A stretch of DNA of 64,000 bases from JAHIYG01 sp041306075 (GCA_041306075.1 JBFYKH010000027.1:1-64000), one strand, 5' to 3'. Positions 25,902-32,887 are shown, numbered from the stretch's first letter. Program-made: numbers and translations. The notes: a model not told the origin generated them from the sequence alone.

Positions 25902-27055
25902 TTTCCGGACAGCTCCGAATAAAGTGCGATGAGACGGGACGCGTTCTCCCTGAGGCTGAACCTGGACTTCGCGAGCGCAAGGCCCCGGGAGCCCATCCTC
26001 CCCGCCTTCGCCCGCCCCGAAAGTAGCTCCGCCGCCTTAGAGCCGAACGCGCGCACGTCAGGGAACGGCACATGGTAGCCGCTTTGGCCGTCCTCCACAA
26101 TCTCCGGGACCGCCCCTATGCCGAAGGCGACGACAGGCTTCCCGAGCGCCATAGCCTCCAGCATCGAGTACCCGAACGGCTCGTACTCGCTCGACATGGC
26201 GACGACGTCAGCGGCCGCGTACGCGTCCTTGACGCTGTCGTTCGGGACGCCCCCGGTGAAGACTGCGTCCTCCACCCCGAGCCGGGACACCGTTGCGTCT
26301 ACCTTACGCTTCTCGGCGGGAAACCAGGGGCCGACGACGCAGAGGACCGCATCCGGCACAGTGCGCTTCGCCTCGGCGAACGCCTCCACGAGGAGGTCTA
26401 TCCTCTTCTGGGGGTGAAGCCGCGCGACGCACAAAAGGAGCGGCGCCGACTCCGGTATCCCGTGCCCGCGCCTGAAGCCCGTCCCGTCTGCGCCCGAGTA
26501 CATGGCCGGGTCTACGGAGTTCGGGATGACCCTGACTTTACCCCCCGCCCCCGGGTAGACGCCCAACAAAGCCCTCTTACCGGCCTCGGACAGGCAGACG
26601 ACCGCGTCCGCGCCGTCCACGAGCCTGGCGCACACAGGATTAGCCGCAGCGAAGAACAGGCGCTCCCTCAATGTCCTAGTCCTCGGCTCGCTCGCCCGAT
26701 GGTTGATTATGAAGGGTACACCGCTCGCCTTCGCATGCCTGTAGGCCGCGAGAGTGGCAGGCTGATAATACTCCTCGGACTGGACGACCGACGGCCTGTC
26801 CTCTTCCAGGAGGCCCCGGAGATTCCGGGGGAACACGAGGCCGCCGAGCGAGAACGCCTGGCGGTAGCGCCTGAGCGTGAGCCTCCCCGAAATCTCGGTC
26901 TCATGCTCGTTGACGCCGCCCCGGTAATACTGCATGTGCCTGGCGACGCACGAATAGTTCACGACGTCGATGGACTCGGACAGCGACCCCATCAGGTTCG
27001 TCACCGGCCCCCGGTACTCGCTCGTGTAGTACTGGCAGACGTACCCCAGTTTCAA
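25898..27055 (-). CDS. GT4 family glycosyltransferase (TTG start)
   Basis: A 385-residue GT-B enzyme. The real N-terminus is the Rossmann strand KLGYVCQYYTSEYRGPVTNL, preceded by a TTG one base after the stop codon of the upstream kinase gene (TAGgTTG). The upstream extension is arginine-rich shadow. KVRVIPNSVDPAMYSG, LLLCVARLHPQKRIDLLVEA, DAVLCVVGPWFPAEKRKVDA and MSSEYEPFGYSMLEAMALGK are family signatures, with EX7E in EPFGYSMLE. It belongs to the minus-strand half of the glycan island and is coupled to both neighbours. Confidence 0.87.
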   Translation of the reverse strand: MKLGYVCQYYTSEYRGPVTNLMGSLSESIDVVNYSCVARHMQYYRGGVNEHETEISGRLTLRRYRQAFSLGGLVFPRNLRGLLEEDRPSVVQSEEYYQPATLAAYRHAKASGVPFIINHRASEPRTRTLRERLFFAAANPVCARLVDGADAVVCLSEAGKRALLGVYPGAGGKVRVIPNSVDPAMYSGADGTGFRRGHGIPESAPLLLCVARLHPQKRIDLLVEAFAEAKRTVPDAVLCVVGPWFPAEKRKVDATVSRLGVEDAVFTGGVPNDSVKDAYAAADVVAMSSEYEPFGYSMLEAMALGKPVVAFGIGAVPEIVEDGQSGYHVPFPDVRAFGSKAAELLSGRAKAGRMGSRGLALAKSRFSLRENASRLIALYSELSGK

Positions 27056-27056
27056 C

Positions 27057-28067
27057 CTAGGCCTCCCAGGTCTGGAGGCCCTGCATGTCGAAGCTGAAGC
27101 TCCTGACCTGGCAGCCGGAATCGGACAGGGCCTTCGCGACCTCCTCCTCCCGCCCGGGCTCACAGTAGAATATCATGTGGCCGCCTCCGCCCGCCCCCCC
27201 TATCTTCCCCCCGAGGGCGCCGTGACTCCTGGCCTTCGAGTATATCCTGTCTATCCGCGTGTTGCTTATCATCGGGCTGAACTTCTTCTTCTGCGTCCAA
27301 CCCTCGTGGAGTAGGAGGCCGAACCTGTCGAGGTCGCCCTTCAGGAGCGCCCTGTGCGTCTCCTCGGCCAGCGCCTTCACCCGGTGGAGCGCGTCCACGA
27401 CGCCCGCCCTCCCGGTCACATACCCCCTGACCTGGTCGGATATGATGTCGCCGCTCTTCTTACGCTCCATCACATGGACCAGGATGAGGTTCTTCTCGAG
27501 CTCGAGGAGGCGGTCCCGCTTCATCCTCACCGGATTCACACGCACGAAGTCCTCGCCCCTGAACTCTATGTAGTTGAGGCCGCCGAAGACGGAGGCGTAC
27601 TGGTCCTGCCTGCCGCCCTTGTTGCCGAGCTCCTCCCGCTCGAGCCTGAAGGCGAGCTCCGCTATCTCGTAGTCCGTCATCCTAGACTCCCGCCGCATGT
27701 GGTTGAACAGGCCGATGAGGGAGACGAACGCGGAAGCCGACGACCCGAGGCCGCTACGGGGCGGCACATCGCCGCGAAGCCGCATGCTCAAGCCCCGACG
27801 TCCCCCGTGCATGCTCTTCACGACCGCGGACAGGAGGTCCTGCCGGGTGCCGTACCGTATGTCCCCGAGGGACTTGAACATGACCCGCTGGTAATGGCTG
27901 TCGTAGAGCGTTATCTCCGGGCTTAGAGTCAGCTCCAGGCTGCCCCACGCGTACTTGTTTATGGCGGCCGAGACGACGCAGCCGCCGTGCTCCTCGGTGT
28001 ACGGCGAGACGTCGGTCCCGCCCCCGCCGAAGCTTATCCTCACCGGCGCCCGGCTGTGGACAATCAT
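27057..28067 (-). CDS. GHMP kinase, D-glycero-D-manno-heptose 7-phosphate kinase-like
   Basis: A 336-residue sugar kinase of the GHMP superfamily. The N-terminus IVHSRAPVRISFGGGGTDVS, the ATP-binding PPRSGLGSSASAFVSLIGL (near residue 100-120) and the C-terminal GGKIGGAGGGGHMIFYCEPG are the three GHMP motifs. The match to bacterial HddA-type heptose kinases is better than to galactokinase or mevalonate kinase (GNKGGRQDQYASVFGGLN). It would phosphorylate a seven- or six-carbon sugar at C1 for a nucleotide-activated donor. An isomerase, phosphatase or nucleotidyltransferase partner is not in the window. It is coupled to the preceding and following GT4 genes. Confidence 0.82.
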   Translation of the reverse strand: MIVHSRAPVRISFGGGGTDVSPYTEEHGGCVVSAAINKYAWGSLELTLSPEITLYDSHYQRVMFKSLGDIRYGTRQDLLSAVVKSMHGGRRGLSMRLRGDVPPRSGLGSSASAFVSLIGLFNHMRRESRMTDYEIAELAFRLEREELGNKGGRQDQYASVFGGLNYIEFRGEDFVRVNPVRMKRDRLLELEKNLILVHVMERKKSGDIISDQVRGYVTGRAGVVDALHRVKALAEETHRALLKGDLDRFGLLLHEGWTQKKKFSPMISNTRIDRIYSKARSHGALGGKIGGAGGGGHMIFYCEPGREEEVAKALSDSGCQVRSFSFDMQGLQTWEA

Positions 28068-29176
28068 CGCTTAATCCTTACCACGAGAGACTTATAAACG
28101 GACAGCAGTTTCTCGCAAACCGCGTCCCTCGTGAAGAGCTCGCGAACGCGGCTGACGCCCTTGAGGCCGAGCCCGGAGCCGAATGCGGGGTCGGAGAGTA
28201 TCCTGTTGAGGGCGCCGGCTAGCGCCTCCGGGTCACCGGGCGCGACGAGCATGCCTCCGTCGCCGACGACGTAAGGCATCCCCGAAAAGTTGGTGGACAC
28301 GACCGGCCTGCCGCACGCCATCGCCTCCACCAGGACGAGGCCGAACGCCTCCTGCCTCGTCACTGAAGGCAGCGCGAGGACGTCGCACCCCCCGTAGTAG
28401 GACGGGAGGAGGCCGTCCGCTACGCGGCCTTCGAAGACGACGTTCGGCATGTCCCGCGCCTCCTCCGCCAAGGCGGCCTTCATAGGCCCCTCGCCGACTA
28501 TGAGGAAGACCGCGTCTACCTTCGACGCCGCCGCGAGGAGGACGCCGACCCCCTTGTAGGGGACTAGCCTGCCGACGAAGAGGACGATTTTTTTACCGGG
28601 GAACCTGGAGCGCACAGCCACGCCGTCGACTCCCGGATGATACTTCACGGGGTCGATGAAGCTCGGAGCCACCGTCACCTTCCCCATGAAATCCCGCACC
28701 GACGGCGAAGACGATGCGTAATCCGGGGAAGTCACGAATATCCGGCTGGCCCGGGACAGGAGAAGCCGCTCGAACGGCCGGTACAGGATCTTGAACGGCA
28801 GGTGCACGAGTCCCTCCCGCACGATGTCGGCATGATAAGTCACGGTCAGAGGCTTCCCCCTGAGGACGGACGCGGCCAGGGCGAACAGGCCCCCGAACGG
28901 GTCCGGCAGATTGACGTCGACGAGGTCGTACTCCCGCCGCATCAGCCCCCAGAGAGTCCCGGGCAGAAACGGCGCGTTGAACAGGCTCAGCCACGCCCGC
29001 GAACGCCTCACATCGACTCCGCCCGCGAACTCCCGGCCCAGAGTCCCCGCCTCATGCGACGTCAACACAAGCACCTCCACCCCGCGGCCGGAAAGCCAGG
29101 CCCCGAGGTCACGGACCCTGTTCTCAAGGCCGCCCGCGTACGGGGGATAATGCTTGGACACGAGGCAGACTTTCAT
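28064..29176 (-). CDS. GT4 family glycosyltransferase
   Basis: A 370-residue GT-B enzyme beginning MKVCLVSKHYPPYAGGLENR with the Gly-Gly loop of family 4. VTVAPSFIDPVKYHPGVDGV, IVLFVGRLVPYKGVGVLLAA, VFLIVGEGPMKAALAEEA and ALPSVTRQEAFGLVLVEAMA follow, with the EX7E pair EAFGLVLVE. It belongs to the same operon as the GlcNAc-1-P transferase upstream and the GHMP kinase downstream (4-nt overlap), and so should add an early sugar of the glycan. Confidence 0.9.
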   Translation of the reverse strand: MKVCLVSKHYPPYAGGLENRVRDLGAWLSGRGVEVLVLTSHEAGTLGREFAGGVDVRRSRAWLSLFNAPFLPGTLWGLMRREYDLVDVNLPDPFGGLFALAASVLRGKPLTVTYHADIVREGLVHLPFKILYRPFERLLLSRASRIFVTSPDYASSSPSVRDFMGKVTVAPSFIDPVKYHPGVDGVAVRSRFPGKKIVLFVGRLVPYKGVGVLLAAASKVDAVFLIVGEGPMKAALAEEARDMPNVVFEGRVADGLLPSYYGGCDVLALPSVTRQEAFGLVLVEAMACGRPVVSTNFSGMPYVVGDGGMLVAPGDPEALAGALNRILSDPAFGSGLGLKGVSRVRELFTRDAVCEKLLSVYKSLVVRIKR

Positions 29177-29177
29177 T

Positions 29178-30164
29178 TCAGACCAGCGGGGCGCCGAAAT
29201 ACGAGTAGAAGGCCGCGGCCGAGAACAGGGCCTCGAACGCTATGAGCGTCAGCACCAGCTTCTGTTCGGACACGCCGCCGAAGAGGTGCATGACGAGCCT
29301 GCCGAGCCCGTAGATTTCGCCCCCCTTCACGCAGAAGAGCCTCCCATCCTTCACGTCGCACCAGCTCTGCGCCTTGAAGCGGCTCCTCGCCTTCAGGACG
29401 AGCTCAAGGAAGAAGGGGGCTATGAGGATGATGCCGACCTTCTCTATGTTGCCGACGATGACCGAGGAGGCGAGCACCGCCCCTATGCTGAGGGTGCCGA
29501 CGTCGCCGATGAGTATCCTCGAAGGATGCCAGTTGAACCTGAGGAAAGCCAGGAGGGCGCCGAGCATAGCGAACGAGATGACCGCGGACTCCGTCCTGCC
29601 GAGCATGAACGCTATCGCCCCGGCGGTCCCGCACATCACAACCCCGAGGCCCGCCTCCAGGCCATTGAAGCCGGCGAGCATGTTGGTCGCGTTCGAAGCC
29701 CCCGTTATCGCGATGGGTATGAGGACGAGGGGGTAGAGTATGCCGAAGTCCACGGCCCCCAGGAAAGGCAGGTCCATGGAACCCACGCCCGCGTTCACGG
29801 CCACGAGGGGGAGTGCCGCGAATATCGGCAGCATCGCCTTCACCCGCTGGTCGAGGCGGAGGAGGTCGTCGATGACGCCTATGAGGGCCGTCGCCAGTAT
29901 CGTCGAAAGGCATGCGAGGACGAGCGCCAGGTTCAAAGGCACGTCTATGACGTTGAACGTCGACAACGCTATGGCCGCGAGGACGCCCACCAGGAACCCC
30001 CCGATTATCGCGAAGCCGCCCATCTCGGCCACGACCAGCTTCCCCGGCTTGTTCATGTCCCGGCCGGAAATCCCGGCCTTCAGGAGCCGCGGGATGAACC
30101 AGGGGATAGTCACGTAAGTGAACGCGAACGACGCCAGAAACACCGCGAAAACGCTTAACATCAT
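29178..30164 (-). CDS. UDP-GlcNAc:polyprenyl-phosphate GlcNAc-1-phosphate transferase (ALG7/WecA/MraY type)
   Basis: A 328-residue protein with about ten membrane segments. It belongs to the PNPT superfamily. FIPRLLKAGISGRDMNKPGK is the first cytoplasmic loop. LIGVIDDLLRLDQRVKAMLP is the Mg-binding DD motif region. ATNMLAGFNGLEAGLGVV is the uridine-site motif, and FNWHPSRILIGDVGTLSIGA is the second conserved loop. It starts lipid-linked glycan assembly by placing a sugar-1-phosphate on dolichyl phosphate. This makes it the committed step of the minus-strand operon. ATG 30164 (or 30161) fits a TATA-like cattttattc about 26 nt upstream, overlapping the divergent gene. Confidence 0.88.
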   Translation of the reverse strand: MMLSVFAVFLASFAFTYVTIPWFIPRLLKAGISGRDMNKPGKLVVAEMGGFAIIGGFLVGVLAAIALSTFNVIDVPLNLALVLACLSTILATALIGVIDDLLRLDQRVKAMLPIFAALPLVAVNAGVGSMDLPFLGAVDFGILYPLVLIPIAITGASNATNMLAGFNGLEAGLGVVMCGTAGAIAFMLGRTESAVISFAMLGALLAFLRFNWHPSRILIGDVGTLSIGAVLASSVIVGNIEKVGIILIAPFFLELVLKARSRFKAQSWCDVKDGRLFCVKGGEIYGLGRLVMHLFGGVSEQKLVLTLIAFEALFSAAAFYSYFGAPLV

Positions 30165-30190
30165 GGAACATATAATACTTAGTGAATAAA

Positions 30191-30796
30191 ATGGCACTCC
30201 CACTGGCGTTTGACCCGCAGTCGGCCGACTTCAACCTCGTAGTCCTGCCGGTGCTCATATTCCTGGCCCGCATATGCGACGTCACAATAGACACCATAAG
30301 GGTCATATACCTGAACCGCGGCATGAAGTACGTGGCCCCCGTACTCGGCTTCTTCGAAATCATCATATGGCTCCTCGCCATAGGGCAGATAATGATGAAC
30401 CTCACGAGCCCCATACACTACATCGCCTACGCTGCCGGCTTCGCCGTCGGCAACTTCGTGGGCATCATTGTCGAGGAGATGCTGTCGGTCGGGACCGTAC
30501 TCGTCAGGGTGATAACCAAACGCGACCCCCAAGCCCTCATCGAACACCTGAGGATGAGCGGCCACACCACCACCTCCCACGAGGCATGCGGCGAGAGCGG
30601 ACCCTCAAGGATAGTCTTCACGGTCGCGAAACGGAAGGAGGTCGGGAGCATCGTCGCCATAATAAAGGAGCACAACCCCAACGCATTCTACACAGTCGAA
30701 GACGTCAAATACGCTAGCGGAGACGCCTTGAACACCAGCTTCGACCCCAAGAGAAACTTCCTGGGCTCCCTCAGAAGCCTCAGGAAAAGCAAGTGA
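30191..30796 (+). CDS. UPF0316/DUF2179-DUF5698 family membrane protein
   Basis: About 201 residues. Three membrane segments in the first half (LVVLPVLIFLARICDVTIDT, YVAPVLGFFEIIIWLLAIGQ, YIAYAAGFAVGNFVGIIVEE) carry the UPF0316 signature RICDVTIDTIRVIYLNRG. The C-terminal 90 residues form a soluble DUF2179-like domain (GSIVAIIKEHNPNAFYTVED). The role of this family is unknown. It is separated from the glycan operon by overlapping divergent promoters. GTG 30182 is an alternative start three codons upstream. Confidence 0.85.
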   Translation: MALPLAFDPQSADFNLVVLPVLIFLARICDVTIDTIRVIYLNRGMKYVAPVLGFFEIIIWLLAIGQIMMNLTSPIHYIAYAAGFAVGNFVGIIVEEMLSVGTVLVRVITKRDPQALIEHLRMSGHTTTSHEACGESGPSRIVFTVAKRKEVGSIVAIIKEHNPNAFYTVEDVKYASGDALNTSFDPKRNFLGSLRSLRKSK

Positions 30797-30853
30797 ACCC
30801 CCTATTTTAAAGGATACTGCATATAGTAAAAACCCCCGGAAACAGGGGCATAC

Positions 30854-30965
30854 GCGACCGTAGTGTAGTGGCTCGGCCTTCCTAAGGCCGGCGAAGGAGC
30901 CATCTTCGCTCGGGCTCGATGGCTCAGGACGTATGAACCCGCAGAGGGGGATGGAACAAACAACA
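30854..30965 (+). ncRNA. tRNA-like tandem unit 1 (tRNA-Gly 5' part plus hairpin)
   Basis: The first 20 bases, gcgaccgtagtgtagtggct, are identical to the 5' part of the tRNA-Gly gene 248 bp downstream (acceptor strand and D arm). An anticodon-arm-like hairpin follows: cggcc(ttcctaa)ggccg. Then the unit leaves the tRNA pattern. It has no T arm and no cggtcgc acceptor partner, and instead carries gagccatc ... gatggctc, an 8-bp inverted repeat with a 13-nt loop. An alternative shorter pairing cgaag/cttcg overlaps it. A TATA-like catatag (about 30819-30827) lies about 28 nt upstream. It is not a canonical tRNA. Confidence 0.5.
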
Positions 30966-30971
30966 GTGTAC

Positions 30972-31090
30972 GCGACCGTAGTGTAGTGGCTATCACTGAA
31001 CCTTATTAAGGTTCACGAAGGAGCCGTCTTCGCTACGGCTCGACGGCTCAGAACGGATGAAGCCTCTGACAAGGGGGTGGATTAAACAAA
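30972..31090 (+). ncRNA. tRNA-like tandem unit 2 (tRNA-Gly 5' part plus hairpin)
   Basis: This unit shares the first 26 bases of tRNA-Gly (through tatcact) and follows unit 1 at a spacing of 118 bp. The anticodon-arm-like hairpin is gaacc(ttattaa)ggttc, with a different but fully paired stem from unit 1. The second inverted repeat is gagccgtc ... gacggctc. Relative to unit 1 one base pair has changed on both sides (A-T to G-C), which is compensatory. The tail caagggggtgg resembles unit 1's agggggatgg. No separate TATA box is seen, so units 1, 2 and the tRNA may share a transcript. Confidence 0.5.
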
Positions 31091-31101
31091 AAAAACCATA
31101 C

Positions 31102-31173
31102 GCGACCGTAGTGTAGTGGCTATCACTCCAGATTGCCAATCTGGTGACTCGGGTTCGAATCCCGACGGTCGCA
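31102..31173 (+). tRNA. tRNA-Gly (GCC)
   Basis: A complete cloverleaf: acceptor gcgaccg/cggtcgc, D arm tagtgtagtggct region, anticodon arm ccaga(ttgccaa)tctgg with anticodon GCC, and T arm tcggg(ttcgaat)cccga, with discriminator A. CCA is not encoded. It is the third and only canonical copy of a tandem array whose first two units share its 5' part. Confidence 0.96.
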
Positions 31174-31197
31174 AACTGATTTATTTGTTAACGATTT

Positions 31198-31261
31198 CTT
31201 GTCACGAAACCGTCGGGGTGCAAAAAGCCTGCAGGCTTTTATAGAAAATCACGACTGCCGC
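31198..31261 (+). repeat. Stem-loop repeat copy 1, downstream of tRNA-Gly
   Basis: The stretch gtcacgaaaccgtcggggtg, then an inner 7-bp hairpin aaaagcc(tgca)ggctttt, then atagaaaatcacgactgccg, is repeated 562 bp downstream. Here the outer stem (cgtcgggg ... cgac) is imperfect. The inner stem differs from copy 2 by a paired change (G-C for A-T), so the fold is preserved. Confidence 0.55.
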
Positions 31262-31298
31262 ATGGATAAAAAGGTATATCCCCTAGGGATGATACATA

Positions 31299-31544
31299 AT
31301 GATGGACAAAGGGGATACTCGCGTAATCTGGATTATTTCAATAATAATAGTCATGGCAATTTTCCCCCATAGCGAAAAAAGATGTGAACGATGCTCGGAG
31401 CTATTTACGCTTGGCTGGCCAATCGATACCTATTCAAGAAACAGCACGGGAGATTTGATTGCGCCCGGGGCAGGACTTATAGTATACCCTTTAACCATCC
31501 TAATCCTTCTTACCTATCGAAACCAGCATAAAAAAATTAATTAG
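31299..31544 (+). CDS. Small membrane protein, AT-rich island
   Basis: An 81-residue protein with two membrane segments: VIWIISIIIVMAIFP and GAGLIVYPLTILILLTYR. Between them is a polar loop with two cysteines (SEKRCERCSELF), which could bind metal or form a disulfide. Codon use is AT-rich, unlike the GC-rich neighbours. It lies in the segment bounded by the tRNA-Gly 3' end and its copy, so it may be cargo of a small integrated element. No family recognised. Confidence 0.5.
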   Translation: MMDKGDTRVIWIISIIIVMAIFPHSEKRCERCSELFTLGWPIDTYSRNSTGDLIAPGAGLIVYPLTILILLTYRNQHKKIN

Positions 31545-31762
31545 GTTGATTTTTCCCTAGTACCCATTCACCTTGGAGGTTGAGGTATATTTCTAGGTTT
31601 CCACCCCCCCCGACCCATCCGTTCGCTCGTACAATGTTCTTCGCCTGGTATTGAAGTCCGATACAGCCGCAAAATTTTTCGGAGATGTGGGATGGCTACG
31701 CATTAGATATTTTACGCAATTCCCAACGGCCGGAAACTGAATTTTTGGCGGACAATTTATCG
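31545..31762. other. AT-rich intergenic stretch without a supported gene
   Basis: Between the small membrane protein and the second stem-loop repeat I see no frame with convincing protein character. A reverse-strand frame running in from the helical-repeat gene looks like its shadow. The composition is distinctly more AT-rich than the surroundings. Confidence 0.35.
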
Positions 31763-31821
31763 TCACGAAACCGTCGGGGTGTAAAAACCTGAATGGTTTT
31801 TAGAAAAATCCCGACGGTCGA
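31763..31821 (+). repeat. Stem-loop repeat copy 2 containing a tRNA-Gly 3'-end copy
   Basis: The outer stem accgtcggg (31770-31778) pairs perfectly with cccgacggt (about 31810-31818). Inside is the 7-bp hairpin aaaaacc(tgaat)ggttttt. The 3' arm aatcccgacggtcg (31807-31820) is identical to the last part of tRNA-Gly (31158-31171), 649 bp away. That makes the arm an attachment-site-like direct repeat closing the AT-rich segment. Confidence 0.55.
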
Positions 31822-31897
31822 AATTATATCTATTATCGGTTTGGCTGCTGTGTTGAAATAGTGTAGCGACTTAATATCGTATACTTCCGGCTTGTAT

Positions 31898-32623
31898 ATG
31901 ACGATGAGGAAGTTGAGGGGGCAGCCGCTGCTTTCCCCGCCCGGCCCGGATTTGGTGCCTGAGTGGCTGAGGGTGACGCCAGAGGACAGGGAATGCATGA
32001 GAGGGACGCTTGAGACGTATAGGACGATGGACGGCCTCGACTGGGCGTTGGCGGAGTTGCACTGCCATATGCGGCTTATTGGCGAGACGCAGACCGTGAC
32101 GGATGAGGATAAGAGGGGGTTTACGAGCCAGATGGAATCGTATAGGACGGACCGGGACGGCTGGGGTGTGGCCTTGATGCAGTATTCCATGCGGCAGCTC
32201 GGGGTGGCGGAAGCGGTAACTGAGCAGGATAGGAGGCTCATGAGGCGTGAGTTGGAGGCGGACAGGACAGGTCACAAGGGCGGAGAGCTTGCCTGGATGC
32301 ACTATACTATGCGGCAGCTCGGGGTGACGGAGGCGGTAACCGGCGAGGACAGGCAGGACATGAAACAGCAGTTGGGCGGATACAGGACGGACCACGACGG
32401 CGCGGGAGTCGCCAGGATGCACTATTATATGCGGCAGATTGGGGAGGGGGAGGCGGTGACGGGCCAGGACCGCATCGACATGAGGCATTCCCTGGAGGCG
32501 TTTAGGTCGAGCCCGGACGGCCGGGAGATGGCCTGGATGCACCACGTCCTCCGCTCCCTGGAGCCGGACGGCGGGAGGCAGGCGCAAGCCGGGATGCCGC
32601 CTTTGAAATCGTTCAGGAGGTAA
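31898..32623 (+). CDS. Helical-repeat paralogue family, member 1 (solitary)
   Basis: A 241-residue protein of the six-member family found only here to my knowledge. It has the N-terminal motif KLRGQPLLSPP and C-terminal MPPLKSFRR. Between are five tandem units of about 40 residues, each of the form D-(3)-M-(3)-L-(3)-YRT-DGxG-A-MHY-MRQLG-EAVT. Each unit predicts two helices joined by a DG turn, an alpha-solenoid like TPR or Sel1 in style but with a different consensus. No signal peptide or membrane segment is seen. A TATA-like cttaatatc is centred about 26 nt before ATG 31898/31904. The units are so alike at DNA level (about 120 bp) that this member probably expanded recently. Function unknown; protein or RNA binding is likely. 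Confidence 0.8.
   Translation: MTMRKLRGQPLLSPPGPDLVPEWLRVTPEDRECMRGTLETYRTMDGLDWALAELHCHMRLIGETQTVTDEDKRGFTSQMESYRTDRDGWGVALMQYSMRQLGVAEAVTEQDRRLMRRELEADRTGHKGGELAWMHYTMRQLGVTEAVTGEDRQDMKQQLGGYRTDHDGAGVARMHYYMRQIGEGEAVTGQDRIDMRHSLEAFRSSPDGREMAWMHHVLRSLEPDGGRQAQAGMPPLKSFRR
32108..32587 (+). repeat. 120-bp in-frame tandem repeats in helical-repeat gene
   Basis: Four units start at about 32108, 32228, 32348 and 32468 with exact 120-bp spacing. The most conserved part is tatgcggcagctcggggtg, found at the end of units 2 and 3 and slightly altered in unit 4. An earlier, more diverged unit starts at 31985. Confidence 0.75.
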
Positions 32624-32641
32624 TAAGCGCTCAGGGAGAAT

Positions 32642-32887
32642 ATGTTTTGTGGCATGATGAAAAGACACCACATAATATTGCTGGTTCAATGGTTTTTCTT
32701 CACGTCGCTGATACTGTTCGTGCTGATTCAGCTGGGTATCCTCAACCGCGCCCCGGCCGGGTTGACGGCGTTCGAGAAGGCCGTTGTAATCTTCGAGGCG
32801 GTAGTCGGCATCCAGTTCCTCTACCTCGTGTTGTTCGCGCTCTGCTATGGCCCCGGTTTCGTCTCAAAAAAGCTGGGATTTGATTGA
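32642..32887 (+). CDS. Small two-helix membrane protein
   Basis: An 81-residue protein with two membrane segments (IILLVQWFFFTSLILFVLIQ and VVIFEAVVGIQFLYLVLFAL). A short basic N-terminus (MKRHH) precedes the first, so ATG 32657 (MKRHHII) is an alternative start. It follows the helical-repeat gene by 18 nt on the same strand and may be cotranscribed. Its 3' end overlaps the convergent small reverse gene. No family recognised. Confidence 0.5.
   Translation: MFCGMMKRHHIILLVQWFFFTSLILFVLIQLGILNRAPAGLTAFEKAVVIFEAVVGIQFLYLVLFALCYGPGFVSKKLGFD

Noticed and set aside
28637..29245. 202-codon plus-strand frame antisense to a GT4 gene
   Set aside because: Typical GC-rich shadow rich in Arg, Pro and His, with no start signal.
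29154..30158. 334-codon plus-strand frame antisense to the GlcNAc-1-P transferase
   Set aside because: Its Arg/Glu/His-rich composition is a shadow of the membrane protein on the other strand; no promoter supports it.
30854..30925. Unit 1 as a tRNA-Arg (anticodon CCT) gene
   Set aside because: The anticodon-like loop fits, but there is no T arm and no strand complementary to the acceptor gcgaccg.
30972..31045. Unit 2 as a tRNA-Asn or a split-tRNA 5' half
   Set aside because: The loop would give anticodon ATT, unusual in archaea, the anticodon arm is complete rather than cut, and no matching 3' half is seen in the window.
30930..31075. C/D box guide RNA in the tRNA-like units
   Set aside because: ATGA-like and CTGA-like boxes occur in unit 2 but are only a few bases apart, and unit 1 lacks the D box.
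31696..32241. 181-codon reverse frame over the start of helical-repeat member 1
   Set aside because: Most of it is the antisense of the 120-bp repeats; the rest lies in AT-rich non-coding DNA.
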